Origin: Streptomyces bathyalis
GTDB lineage: Bacteria > Actinomycetota > Actinomycetes > Streptomycetales > Streptomycetaceae
Assembly: GCF_015910445.1 (NCBI RefSeq)
Contig: NZ_CP048882.1
Location: forward strand, 3,162,001 to 3,226,000
DNA: 64,000 bases
Direction: 5' to 3'
The position numbers and the translations under genes are program-made. Shown here piece by piece: positions 26,158 through 33,662 of the stretch (positions are counted from its first letter, which is position 1; every line of letters starts with the position of its first letter). Under the pieces are notes generated by a model. It did no database searches and was not told the origin of the DNA. It worked only from the letters and a program-made list of their open reading frames with translations.

Positions 26158-26655
26158 TCAAGAATCGGTAGCCGGTACTGGCTCTCCGTGTTCCAGATAA
26201 GCGACCCTGTCCAGGGCCCGAGCTTCCATGGCAGCAGTGATCCTTCGAGCGAGACGAGGAATGGTCAGCGTCGACAGCTCAGCGAGATCATGGAAGTCAA
26301 AGCCGGTCAGCTCCTCTGCCTGCAAGTGCACGCGCTCAGTGTCACTCGGACTCAAGACCCCGCCGTCGAAGAGGTAGAGCACCTTGTCCCCCTCCCCCGG
26401 GTTCGGTGCCCAGTCGACGGCCAGAAGCCGGCCGATCGGCGGCGTGATGCCCAGTTCCTCGCGAACCTCGCGGATACACGCCTCACGGGGGGACTCACCC
26501 TTCTCGACGTAGCCGCCGGGGATGTCCCAGTAGTCCTTGTACGCCGGCTCGACCATGAGGACGCGGTCGTGCTCATCGAAGAAGAGCGCGCCCGCTGCCA
26601 TGCGCGGGCGCGCCATCTTGGCTTCGTGCTCGTTCTCGGCTCGGTGCTCGCTCAC
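26158..26655 (-). CDS. Nudix hydrolase, possible Pif-type immunity factor
   Basis: About 165 residues. The Nudix box GGYVEKGESPREACIREVRE-ELG is complete (G-x5-E-x7-R-E-U-x-E-E-x-G-U). A Nudix protein, Pif, mediates entry exclusion in the AICE pSAM2, and the position here beside an XRE regulator at the edge of the AICE core suggests the same role. Cytosolic hydrolysis of nucleoside diphosphate derivatives is the family activity. GTG 26655 is used; ATG 26616 (MARPRMAAG) is a plausible shorter start and 26682 a longer one overlapping the upstream gene. Confidence 0.8.
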   Translation of the reverse strand: MSEHRAENEHEAKMARPRMAAGALFFDEHDRVLMVEPAYKDYWDIPGGYVEKGESPREACIREVREELGITPPIGRLLAVDWAPNPGEGDKVLYLFDGGVLSPSDTERVHLQAEELTGFDFHDLAELSTLTIPRLARRITAAMEARALDRVAYLEHGEPVPATDS

Positions 26656-26674
26656 ATCACCGACCCTAACCGGC

Positions 26675-27889
26675 TCACACAACCCGGAGACGGTGCGCCA
26701 GGTCCGCGACTGAGCGGGAGGGCTGCCCTTTGGTGCCGCGGACCCAGCCGACGACGAGTTCGCGGCTCATATAGTGGTGCCGGACCTGCTCGGGGGCATC
26801 CTGTTCGGCTTCGAGGACCTTGTCGAGGGCTTCGTCCGTACGGTTCCAGGCGTTAAGGGCGCGGGCGACCTCGAGGTGATGCCGTACGCGGCGTTCCGCG
26901 GGCAGCGCCGTCACGTCGAGGTGCTGGCCGAGCTCGACCGCTACCTGCATGTCGCCGAACTCCCCCGCTGTGGCTACGCGGTGGATGCCGACGTTCGTCG
27001 GGCCGAAGGCCGTCCACATGTGGTTCGCGTCTGCGCCGAGTCGGCGAGCGGCGTTCTCGGCTTCCCGGAGGTACGTCTGTGTGGTCGAGCGGTCCTCGGC
27101 GCGGGCCGCGGCCATTGAGCCGGCGAGGAAGAGCGTGCCGTACACGGACAGGTAGCCGGGTGAGGCGTCGGCGAGCTCTGGCTCGAGCACGGTCGAGGCG
27201 TCGTCGACGAGCTGGACGGCGTTCTTGAAGCGACCGGTTGAGAGCAGGCAGTGCACGACTGATCGGAACAGGGAGCCGGTGACCGAGCGGTTTCCGCTCT
27301 GCTGGGCCGCGGCGAGGCCTCGGTCGGCGGCCATCCACGCCAGCTCGGTCTCCCCCACCTTGCCGAGCACCTGGGCCGCACCCTGGTACGTCATGGCCAG
27401 GTGTGCGTTGGCTTCCTCGCCCTCGCGGCCGCTGTACGAGCGGGCGGCGAGCAGTGCGTCCGCCAGGAGCAGCGGGAGCCGCCCAGTGGCGTAGCCGTAG
27501 CGGGACGCCTGGTAGGCATCGAGGACGTCGGCGACGTTCGCCCGGAGCTCCGGAAGCGCGGGCGGCTCGCCCTCGGTCGGGGTGCCGAGCAGCGGCGTCA
27601 ACTGCCGGTAGTCCATGAGGGCTTCGCGAAGTGCGGGGACAGTGCGCCGACCGCTGTCGGCCGTCCAGTCCATGAGCGTCGGCTCGGCGAGCAGGTCGCC
27701 CAGCGACACGTCGAGCGCGTCCGCCAGGGACTTGATGACCGAGAGCCGGTCGAGGTCGATGCGGTTGTTCTCCGCCTTGCTCAGCCAGTCCGTCGTACGT
27801 CCGATGAGGCCGGCCAGCGCTTCCTGGGGGATTCCGCGCCGCCGGCGGTACCAGGCGACGCGCTCACCGATGGTCAGGTTCTCCGTCAT
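26675..27889 (-). CDS. XRE-family regulator with TPR-like C-terminal domain
   Basis: 404 residues. The N-terminal helix-turn-helix (ERVAWYRRRRGIPQEALAGL, IGRTTDWLSKAENNR) is followed by about 300 residues of helical repeats resembling the TPR domains of signal-peptide-responsive regulators (e.g. ANAHLAMTYQGAAQVLGKVG, AWMAADRGLAAAQQSGN). This protein type is a standard neighbour of the Nudix gene in AICEs. ATG 27889 (MTENLTIGERV) is chosen; ATG 27898 adds three residues. The Nudix gene follows at once and is probably co-transcribed. Confidence 0.85.
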   Translation of the reverse strand: MTENLTIGERVAWYRRRRGIPQEALAGLIGRTTDWLSKAENNRIDLDRLSVIKSLADALDVSLGDLLAEPTLMDWTADSGRRTVPALREALMDYRQLTPLLGTPTEGEPPALPELRANVADVLDAYQASRYGYATGRLPLLLADALLAARSYSGREGEEANAHLAMTYQGAAQVLGKVGETELAWMAADRGLAAAQQSGNRSVTGSLFRSVVHCLLSTGRFKNAVQLVDDASTVLEPELADASPGYLSVYGTLFLAGSMAAARAEDRSTTQTYLREAENAARRLGADANHMWTAFGPTNVGIHRVATAGEFGDMQVAVELGQHLDVTALPAERRVRHHLEVARALNAWNRTDEALDKVLEAEQDAPEQVRHHYMSRELVVGWVRGTKGQPSRSVADLAHRLRVV

Positions 27890-28026
27890 TCCTCGCATGG
27901 ACAGAGCTTCACCCCGCGGGCCGGTCGGACCCCGGAAGGTTTTTCCGGGGTACTTCGGTACGTCCTCCCTACCGTCATTGCCACTGGATCAACTGATCGA
28001 ACCGCAGCAGGGCTTGGAGCTCGGAC

Positions 28027-28221
28027 ATGGCACTGACGGAAAGCGAGCGCGCTGAACTGACCGTAGTCCTACGGGAGATGGCTGAGGAAGCCCACGATCT
28101 GTCGGACCGGGTGAACCAGCTGTTCAGCCGCGTTACTGAGGACCGACCGCATCTTCGAGCTGCCCGAGCCGACGAGCGAGGCTCTGCATCTCGCCCCTCA
28201 ACGCGCGGATCTCGCCCATGA
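28027..28221 (+). CDS. Small acidic helical protein
   Basis: 64 residues with GGAG (28015-28018) 8 nt upstream of the ATG. The first 38 residues (MALTESERAELTVVLREMAE, EAHDLSDRVNQLFSRV) are strongly helical and probably coiled coil. The C-terminal 25 residues overlap the 3' end of the convergent GntR gene and look unstructured. Product unknown. Confidence 0.45.
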   Translation: MALTESERAELTVVLREMAEEAHDLSDRVNQLFSRVTEDRPHLRAARADERGSASRPSTRGSRP

Positions 28222-28489
28222 TCGCCTCGTACTCCGGAGTGTGGGCAGATGGCGAGTCGCTCGGCTTCGCCAGCACGTACACGGCCTTGCCGGGCTGGCC
28301 GCGTAGCAGGCCCTCGCCTTTGAGCTCGGCGACTGCGCGCCGTACGACCGTGACCGAGACGCCGTACTCCTCCATGAGGTCCGCGGTAGACGGGATGGAC
28401 TCCCCCAGCGGGAGGACGTCGTTCGCGATCTGGCGCCGCAGGTCGTTCATGACCCGTCGGTACTCAGGCAGCCCCGTCTGCTCGCCCAC
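28133..28489 (-). CDS. GntR-family repressor (KorSA-like)
   Basis: 118 residues. The GntR winged helix spans about residues 6-72 (PEYRRVMNDLRRQIANDVLP, GESIPSTADLMEEYGVSVTV, RRAVAELKGEGLL). The C-terminal 40 residues form a short coiled coil (IMGEIRALRGEMQSLARRLGQL) instead of an effector domain. This matches the size and layout of KorSA, which represses pra and hence transfer and replication in pSAM2. The start is GTG 28489, because AGGAGG (minus strand, 28497-28502) lies 7 nt upstream. Palindromic sites 28501-28614 lie between this gene and the excisionase-like gene, implying autoregulation. Confidence 0.85.
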   Translation of the reverse strand: MGEQTGLPEYRRVMNDLRRQIANDVLPLGESIPSTADLMEEYGVSVTVVRRAVAELKGEGLLRGQPGKAVYVLAKPSDSPSAHTPEYEAIMGEIRALRGEMQSLARRLGQLEDAVGPQ

Positions 28490-28500
28490 TCCGGATCCTC

Positions 28501-28629
28501 CTATGTGCACCTGGTCGTCGCCGTACCTAGTTGAGCACATCGCAGATGACCGGGGAACGAGCAGGTTCTCGCCGAGAAAGGCAACGCGATCGCTTGACAA
28601 CTATGTGCACATAGCTCAACCATGTACAC
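28501..28629. promoter_or_regulatory. Operator cluster for the GntR repressor and divergent promoter
   Basis: A perfect 14-bp palindrome CTATGTGCACATAG lies at 28601-28614. Its left half CTATGTGCAC recurs at 28501-28510, over the ribosome binding site of the GntR gene, and weaker ATGTNCAC/CACAT elements occur at about 28535-28540 and 28622-28629. A TTGACA hexamer (28594-28599) directly precedes the palindrome and could be the -35 of the rightward promoter for the excisionase-like gene, so bound repressor would block it. Confidence 0.65.
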
Positions 28630-28692
28630 ACGGCAAAGCAAGGTGGTGCGTGCGAAAGCAGCGCCCCTTGCGACCTACTCAGGAGGTTCAAC

Positions 28693-28908
28693 TTGTCCAA
28701 GCCGACGACCGACCAGCGGCCACTGAAGGTGAAGGACGTCGCCGCACTTCTCGACGTTCACGTGGCCACTGTCTACCGCGAGATCGAGGCAGGTCGGCTG
28801 CATGCCATCCGTGTGGGTGCCGGCCGCGGCACTCTGCGGATCCCGCGGCCCGCGTACGACGCGTACGTGAGCTCGGCGGGCACGGCGCCGGCGGCCGAGG
28901 CCGCCTGA
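28693..28908 (+). CDS. Excisionase-like helix-turn-helix protein
   Basis: 71 residues. A single MerR/Xis-type winged helix (KVKDVAALLDVHVATVYREI, EAGRLHAIRVGAGRGTLRIP) matches the excisionase/DNA-binding family that bends DNA to favour excision by tyrosine integrases. The start is TTG 28693, because AGGAGG (28681-28686) is ideally spaced; there is no ATG/GTG in frame at the N-terminus. It lies under the GntR operator and begins the rightward operon. It is 11.5 kb from the integrase, whereas AICE xis genes usually abut int, so it may instead be a transcriptional activator. Confidence 0.65.
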   Translation: MSKPTTDQRPLKVKDVAALLDVHVATVYREIEAGRLHAIRVGAGRGTLRIPRPAYDAYVSSAGTAPAAEAA

Positions 28909-29012
28909 CGGAGAACAGCAAGAGGCCCCGGCGAGAACGGCCGAACGGGAGCTGCCACTCCTGGTCGACCTCACCGAGGCCCGACATCGCGAGTGAACTG
29001 AGGAGTTCAACG

Positions 29013-29384
29013 ATGCTCAACGAGCGTACCGCCGATGTGGCGGTCGATGCCCGGCCGGAACGGCTGAGCACGTCCAGCACAGTCGCGAGTCTGCGGCTGA
29101 TCGCGGACTTCCTGGAGGGCTTTCCTGACCTTCCTGATCTGTACGTGGTGGTCCATACCGACGGCTCGATCGGCGTGCAGGTCTCCGAGTTCGACTGTGA
29201 GCCGGGGGAGCGGTGCGAGGCGGTTGCGCGGATCGCGCAGGAGGCCGGCGGTATCGCCCTGGTGAAGCCCCTCAACGACCGCACGTGGTTGTTCGAGACC
29301 CATGTGTTGGTCGGCGGCCGGCAGGTGCAGGTCTACGCCCCGGTCGAGGGCCCCGACACCGGCCGCGGTGGTGATGCCGCGTGA
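29013..29384 (+). CDS. Hypothetical AICE protein
   Basis: 123 residues, ATG 29013 preceded by AGGAG (29001-29005). The sequence is a compact alpha/beta fold (ASLRLIADFLEGFPDLPDLY, VVVHTDGSIGVQVSEF) with an acidic tail and no known motif. Its stop TGA overlaps the next ATG (TGATG at 29382-29386), so it is coupled to the zinc-ribbon gene. It is part of a run of small genes typical of AICE transfer/regulatory operons. Confidence 0.7.
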   Translation: MLNERTADVAVDARPERLSTSSTVASLRLIADFLEGFPDLPDLYVVVHTDGSIGVQVSEFDCEPGERCEAVARIAQEAGGIALVKPLNDRTWLFETHVLVGGRQVQVYAPVEGPDTGRGGDAA

Positions 29385-29557
29385 TGTCGACGCGTCCGTT
29401 CTACGACCAGCGTCCTGCGTGTGCGACGGCCAAGTGCCCGCGCTGCCAGAGCCCGACGTCCGTCTCACGGTGCCGATCGGCTGCACGTGAGGTGTGCGGG
29501 AGCTGCGGCCACATGTGGACCCCCGGCCCGCAGCTTGAGCGTGAGGGGGTGCGCTGA
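29384..29557 (+). CDS. Small zinc-ribbon protein
   Basis: 57 residues. The sequence contains C-P-R-C near residue 19 and C-G-S-C near residue 42, making a CxxC...CxxC treble-clef or ribbon. ATG 29384 overlaps the previous stop (TGATG), and the stop at 29555-29557 is immediately followed by the WhiB ATG at 29559. Tight coupling on both sides supports a real gene despite its size. Confidence 0.65.
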   Translation: MSTRPFYDQRPACATAKCPRCQSPTSVSRCRSAAREVCGSCGHMWTPGPQLEREGVR

Positions 29558-29558
29558 G

Positions 29559-29924
29559 ATGACTGTTCGTCCCGTGACGATCCGCGTAGTGGGCTCCTCC
29601 CGCCCGCACCTGCGCCAGGCCAAGCGGCCGTATGTGTACCCGAACCGCCGTGGACCCGGTGGCCCTCCCGTGCCGGGCGCCGACCCCAACGTGGAGGCCG
29701 GCGCCGCGTGCGCCGACGTGGAGACCGAGCTGTTCTTCACCGACCGGCCCGCAGACATCGAGCTGGCCAAGAGCATCTGCGAGTCCTGCCCCGTGCGTGC
29801 GGCGTGCCTGGAGCGTGCGCTGGACAACAACGAGCAGTTCGGCGTCTTCGGCGGTCTGACCGCCAACCAGCGCCGAGCGCTGCGGCGCAAGCGGGCACGG
29901 CAGGTTGGCGGTGAGGCCGCATGA
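29559..29924 (+). CDS. WhiB-like (Wbl) iron-sulphur regulator
   Basis: 121 residues. The four cluster-binding cysteines are present as GAAC..., C-E-S-C and AAC (CESCPVRAACLERALDNNEQ), followed by the G-V-F-G-G turn (canonical GVWGG with Phe for Trp) and a basic C-terminal helix RRALRRKRAR for DNA contact. Wbl proteins bind a 4Fe-4S cluster and act with sigma factors; element-borne copies are common in Streptomyces AICEs and phages. ATG 29559 and the stop overlap their neighbours, placing it in the small-gene operon. Confidence 0.9.
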   Translation: MTVRPVTIRVVGSSRPHLRQAKRPYVYPNRRGPGGPPVPGADPNVEAGAACADVETELFFTDRPADIELAKSICESCPVRAACLERALDNNEQFGVFGGLTANQRRALRRKRARQVGGEAA

Positions 29925-30283
29925 CTGAGCACACGAACTCGCAGACCAGCCAGGCGTACGTGCTCACGGACGCTTCCGGGCGGCAGTTCGCCTCGCTGGC
30001 GACGGCGGCCCAGCCGCCAGCCGAGCATGCGGTCACCGTCGGCCCGCACGCGAATGCGGCGCCGAGCTGCTGCTCGCATCACAGCCACGGTCAACAGGTC
30101 CCTGGCCGACAGCAGTTCAAGCCTTCGGCTGTGGGTGTCGGCACCGTGGGCGCGCTGGTGGTGGGCGTCGTCCTGGTCTCGCTGCTGCTGTCGGTCGCCG
30201 TGGTCGCCGTCGCTGTCGGCATCTCGGCTGTCGCGATCACGTGCTGCGTGCTGGTGATGCGCAGCCTCACCACCTACCGCTGA
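29921..30283 (+). CDS. Small membrane protein (Spd-like)
   Basis: 120 residues. A hydrophilic N-terminal half (with a CCSHHSH cluster, possible metal ligand, near residue 50) is followed by a long hydrophobic stretch from about 72 to 113, which would form two closely spaced membrane helices. ATG 29921 overlaps the WhiB stop (ATGA). Intercellular spread (Spd) proteins of Streptomyces plasmids have this general form; assignment is by context. Confidence 0.65.
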   Translation: MTEHTNSQTSQAYVLTDASGRQFASLATAAQPPAEHAVTVGPHANAAPSCCSHHSHGQQVPGRQQFKPSAVGVGTVGALVVGVVLVSLLLSVAVVAVAVGISAVAITCCVLVMRSLTTYR

Positions 30284-30388
30284 CCCGCTCTCTGCTCTCT
30301 CGCTCGTCCTGACGCCGCCGGGCCGCAGGCCCCGTCGCCTTGGCCGCGTGCGGCCGGCGGCGCCCTACTTGTGGAGGTTCCTCCTCAC

Positions 30389-30649
30389 ATGTCGACCCCG
30401 ACACGTTCCGAACTGGCCCGCAGCAACACGTACCTGCGCCGGCAGCTGGCCGCGCTGCGGCACGACCACACCGAGCTGCTGGGCGCGTCCCGCGCCGCGG
30501 TCGTCGCGCACTACGACGGCCACGCGCTGCCGCTGTCCGTCCTCATCGACACCCTCGACCAGCTCGGTCAGCTGCCCGAGTACGAGCCGCAGCTGGCCGA
30601 GGAGTTGCTCACCGGGCCGCTGCCGCTTGCTGGGAGGCGGATCGCATGA
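30389..30649 (+). CDS. Hypothetical coiled-coil AICE protein
   Basis: 86 residues starting MSTPTRSELARSNTYLRRQL. The protein is predicted helical, with a coiled-coil-like first half and an acidic C-terminus. GGAGG at 30373-30377 is about 11 nt upstream of the ATG. The stop overlaps the next gene (ATGA at 30646-30649). No family recognised. Confidence 0.6.
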   Translation: MSTPTRSELARSNTYLRRQLAALRHDHTELLGASRAAVVAHYDGHALPLSVLIDTLDQLGQLPEYEPQLAEELLTGPLPLAGRRIA

Positions 30650-30768
30650 GTGCCAAGACCCGCTGCCCGGACTGCGGTTGGCGCCGCACCTACCGCAGCC
30701 AGAAGGCCGCTCGCCGCGCCGCCCGCGCCCACAGCTGCCAGCCCGCCCGCACTGGGAGGGCCGCATGA
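30646..30768 (+). CDS. Mini zinc-finger protein
   Basis: 40 residues: C-P-D-C at residues 7-10, a basic helix rich in Arg/Ala, and H-S-C near residue 30, giving a C2HC-type zinc knuckle. It overlaps its neighbours by 4 bp at both ends (ATGA at 30646 and 30765), the main support for it being translated. Confidence 0.55.
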   Translation: MSAKTRCPDCGWRRTYRSQKAARRAARAHSCQPARTGRAA

Positions 30769-31421
30769 GCAGTCTGATAGCTGCGGCCACGGCTGCCGTC
30801 CCGCTTGCCGGTTGGGGCTTCCACACGGTGTGGATGCGCCGCCAGCTGGACCGCGCACGCCGCGATCCGCTCACCGGTCTTCCCGGACGTGCCGCCTTCG
30901 AGCGGCGTGCCGCGCGGATGCTGCGTTGCGGCCCGTGCGCCGTGGTCCTCATCGACCTGGACGGCTTCAAGGCCGTCAACGACACCTACGGCCACGCGGC
31001 CGGCGACCAGGCCATCCGGGCCAGCGGCGCCAGGTTGACGAAATGGCTGGATGGCCAGCCGGTCGACGGCGCCGCTGCTCGCCTGGGCGGCGACGAGTTC
31101 GCGCTCGCCGTGCGCGCTGTCGATCCGGAGGCGTTTCACCGATCGCTGGCCACGCTGCACCAGGGGCTGTGCCTTCCCGTCGGCCACGGCCGCGACCGCT
31201 TTCAGCTGGGTGCCTCGATCGGGGCCTGCTGGAGCGGTGAACTGCCAAGCCCGGATCTGCCGCTCGCTCTGCGGCGTGCCGACGAGGCCATGTACGTCGT
31301 CAAGCGCGGCGGTGGCGGATGGCTCACCGCCGACGGGCCCGCCAGCACGCAAAGCACGGTCAACGGTCGCCGCGCCGGCCGACTCGGCGCCTCCCGCGCT
31401 CACGAGGGGAGGGCCGCATGA
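30765..31421 (+). CDS. GGDEF-domain diguanylate cyclase
   Basis: 218 residues. An N-terminal membrane anchor (about residues 3-22) is joined directly to a GGDEF domain: DPLTGLPGRAAFERR (34-48), VLIDLDGFKAVNDTYGHAAG (61-80), and an intact GGDEF active site at 108-112, ending with RADEAMY. The protein should make cyclic di-GMP from GTP. No RxxD inhibitory site precedes GGDEF. In Streptomyces c-di-GMP drives BldD dimerisation and blocks sporulation, so an element-borne cyclase could hold the host in vegetative growth, the stage of conjugation (inference). Coupled by ATGA overlaps to both neighbours. Confidence 0.88.
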   Translation: MSSLIAAATAAVPLAGWGFHTVWMRRQLDRARRDPLTGLPGRAAFERRAARMLRCGPCAVVLIDLDGFKAVNDTYGHAAGDQAIRASGARLTKWLDGQPVDGAAARLGGDEFALAVRAVDPEAFHRSLATLHQGLCLPVGHGRDRFQLGASIGACWSGELPSPDLPLALRRADEAMYVVKRGGGGWLTADGPASTQSTVNGRRAGRLGASRAHEGRAA

Positions 31422-32170
31422 TGACCACGCACGTCAACTCCCCGTGGGCGCAAGGCCGGATGGTGGCCTTCGACACCGAGACGACCGGCGTGGACGCGGA
31501 GAACGACCGTGTCGTCACCGCGGCTGTCGTCGCCGTCGGCGGTGGCCGGCCCTCCGACAGCCGCACGTGGATGGCCGATCCGGGCGTTGAGATTCCCAAG
31601 CAGGCCACGGCGATCCACGGAGTCACGACCGACCAGGCGCGTGCCGAGGGTTCCGATGCGGCCGAGGTCGTTGAGGACATCACCGCGGCTCTGGCTGAGC
31701 AGTTGGGCGCCGGCGTTCCGGTCGTGGTCTTCAACGCCCGCTACGACCTGACCCTGCTCGACCGCGAGGCGCGGCGGCACGGCGTGCTCCCCCTGGTCGA
31801 GCGGCTGGCAGGGCTGGACGTGGCGCCGGTCATCGACCCGCTGGTGCTCGACCGGCAGATCGACCGCTACCGGCGCGGCTCCCGGAAGTTGCCAGCGCTC
31901 GCCGCGCACTACGGCGTACGCCACGAGTCGGCGCACACCGCCGAGGCTGACGCCCTGGCCGCGGCCCGCATCGCCTGGCGGATCGGCACCCACCACAGCC
32001 GGATTGGCGGCGCCGAGCTCCTCAAGCTGCACGACGCCCAGATCAGTTGGGCGGCACAGCAGGCCGCGGGCCTGGAGGAGTACCTGCGCCGTACCGATCC
32101 CGAGGCGTACGTCGAGCCCGCCTGGCCCTACCTGCCCCACTCCCTCGTCGGCGCGCGCAGGGAGGGGTGA
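31418..32170 (+). CDS. DEDDh 3'-5' exonuclease (DnaQ/RNase T fold)
   Basis: 250 residues. ExoI FDTETTG (Asp and Glu), ExoII FNARYDLTLLDRE (Asp) and ExoIII HTAEADALAAARI (His and Asp) are all intact, so it is probably active. Family members proofread DNA polymerases or trim RNA/DNA ends. Exonucleases of this type are frequent in AICE operons, presumably for replication or transfer intermediates. ATG 31418 overlaps the cyclase stop (ATGA); ATG 31421 follows in frame, so one residue is uncertain. Confidence 0.9.
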   Translation: MMTTHVNSPWAQGRMVAFDTETTGVDAENDRVVTAAVVAVGGGRPSDSRTWMADPGVEIPKQATAIHGVTTDQARAEGSDAAEVVEDITAALAEQLGAGVPVVVFNARYDLTLLDREARRHGVLPLVERLAGLDVAPVIDPLVLDRQIDRYRRGSRKLPALAAHYGVRHESAHTAEADALAAARIAWRIGTHHSRIGGAELLKLHDAQISWAAQQAAGLEEYLRRTDPEAYVEPAWPYLPHSLVGARREG

Positions 32171-32380
32171 GTGGCCATGCGATTCCCCGCCCTGCTCGGG
32201 CTTCCCGTCGAGGCCGGTGTGCTGGACGGCTACACGGTCGCGCTGACCGTCGAGCGCTTCTTCGGCCGGCCCTCGCTGTGGTGGCACGCCTGGGCGCCCG
32301 ACGGCTCCTACGCGGGCCATACCAACAACGGCCGCTGGCTGGCGCTGCTCATCGCCCAGCACCGCCAGACCACCTCCTGA
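32171..32380 (+). CDS. Small hypothetical protein
   Basis: 69 residues, GTG start directly after the exonuclease stop; the ATG six bases later (32177) is an alternative start. The sequence (TVALTVERFFGRPSLWWHAW, APDGSYAGHTNNGRWLALL) has a compact, aromatic-rich pattern and no known motif. Its position in an unbroken same-strand series argues that it is translated. Confidence 0.6.
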   Translation: MAMRFPALLGLPVEAGVLDGYTVALTVERFFGRPSLWWHAWAPDGSYAGHTNNGRWLALLIAQHRQTTS

Positions 32381-32415
32381 CCCCTGAACTCTGCTGACCC
32401 TGCCTGGAGTTGACC

Positions 32416-33651
32416 GTGTCGCACCCGGTACTCGCCCCCGTCAACGGCACCGAGCCGCCCGCCTGCGGCGGCCTGGTCGCCGCCGACGGCCGACCTCTCA
32501 CACCCGTCCCTCCCGAGCCCACAGCTCGGAGCGAATCCCCCGCCGAAGAGCCGACTGCCGACGAGTCGCCGGCGTCCGTCGACGACGGCCAGGACGACCT
32601 GCCGCGGCAGACCGCAGGCCCGTCCAAGGTGCGCTGGCTGCTGATCGCCGTGGTGGTGCTCGGAGCGCTGGTGATCGCCGCGATCGGCTTCACCGGCTCC
32701 TACAGCGCCGTACGGGACCTGGCCGCACGCAAGGGCTTCGGCGCCTTCGCGCCGTACTTCCCGATCGGTATCGACGCCGGGATCGTCGTCCTGCTCGCGC
32801 TGGATCTGCTGCTGACGTGGCTGCGCATCGCGTTCCCGCTGCTGCGTCAGACCGCCTGGCTGCTGACGGCCGCAACGGTCGCCTTCAACGCGGCGGCGGC
32901 GTGGCCGGACGCGCTCGGTGTCGGGATGCACGCCGTCATCCCGGTGCTGTTCATCGTCGCCGTGGAGGCAGCCCGGCACGCGGTAGGACGCGTCGCCGAC
33001 ATCACCGCCGACAAGCACATGGAGGGCGTCCGGCTGGCCCGCTGGCTGCTGGCCTTCCCCTCCACCTTCGGCCTGTGGCGACGCATGAAGCTGTGGGAGC
33101 TGCGCTCTTACGAGACCGCGGTGGCCATCGAGCAGGACTGGGCCGTCTACCGCGAGCAACTGCGCGCCCGCTACGGCCGCAACTGGCGCCGCACCGCGCC
33201 TGAGCAGATGCGGCTGCCGCTACGACTGGCCCGCTACGGCGTCCCGCTCGCCGAAGCCATCGACCGCACCCGCCCGGCACCGGACGCACCCGAGCCCGGA
33301 CGCATCCCGTCCACGCCGGACGCACCCGAGCCGGATGCACCCGACCCGCGTCCGGACGCGCCTCGTTCGGCTGCGTCCCGCCCGGGGACCGGACGCACCC
33401 ACCGGGCCACCGGCCGGACGCAGAAGGCGGCGACCAAGCCGGGGGCCGAGAAGCCGAGCACTGATGACGGGCGCCGCGCACTCCTGCGGCGCCTGGCCGC
33501 CGCCGGCAGGGCCCCCGCCTCGATCCGCCAGGCCGCCGATGCCCTCGGCTGCCGCCAGTCCAAGGCCAAGGCGCTCATGGCCGCCGAAGGCCTGCTCACC
33601 CCCACCACCCATGGCGCCACCAGCAACGACCGCACCACCAACCAGAAATGA
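32416..33651 (+). CDS. DUF2637-type membrane protein (spread/transfer protein)
   Basis: 411 residues. A disordered acidic N-terminus (1-75), four membrane helices between about 75 and 180 with the DUF2637 signature (GFTGSYSAVRDLA, GIDAGIVVLLALDLLLTW), then a cytoplasmic arm (KLWELRSYETAVAIEQ). A Pro/Asp-rich repeat stretch (about 285-330) leads to a helix-turn-helix-like C-terminus (ASIRQAADALGCRQSKAKAL). DUF2637 proteins are near-constant AICE/plasmid components tied to Tra-mediated spread. GTG 32416 is chosen because GGAG (32406-32409) lies 6 nt upstream. Confidence 0.8.
   Translation: MSHPVLAPVNGTEPPACGGLVAADGRPLTPVPPEPTARSESPAEEPTADESPASVDDGQDDLPRQTAGPSKVRWLLIAVVVLGALVIAAIGFTGSYSAVRDLAARKGFGAFAPYFPIGIDAGIVVLLALDLLLTWLRIAFPLLRQTAWLLTAATVAFNAAAAWPDALGVGMHAVIPVLFIVAVEAARHAVGRVADITADKHMEGVRLARWLLAFPSTFGLWRRMKLWELRSYETAVAIEQDWAVYREQLRARYGRNWRRTAPEQMRLPLRLARYGVPLAEAIDRTRPAPDAPEPGRIPSTPDAPEPDAPDPRPDAPRSAASRPGTGRTHRATGRTQKAATKPGAEKPSTDDGRRALLRRLAAAGRAPASIRQAADALGCRQSKAKALMAAEGLLTPTTHGATSNDRTTNQK
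33280..33421. repeat. Array of CCGGACGC direct repeats
   Basis: CCGGACGC occurs at 33280, 33296, 33316, 33352, 33389 and 33414, with a one-mismatch copy CCGGATGC at 33331. All are on the same strand, at intervals of 15-37 bp. The array lies inside the DUF2637 gene, upstream of the translocase gene. Streptomyces TraB proteins recognise clusters of directly repeated 8-bp TRS sites, so this could be the clt locus. The repeats also encode Pro-Asp-Ala units, so protein-level repetition is an alternative explanation. Confidence 0.5.
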
Positions 33652-33662
33652 GGTACCGCACC

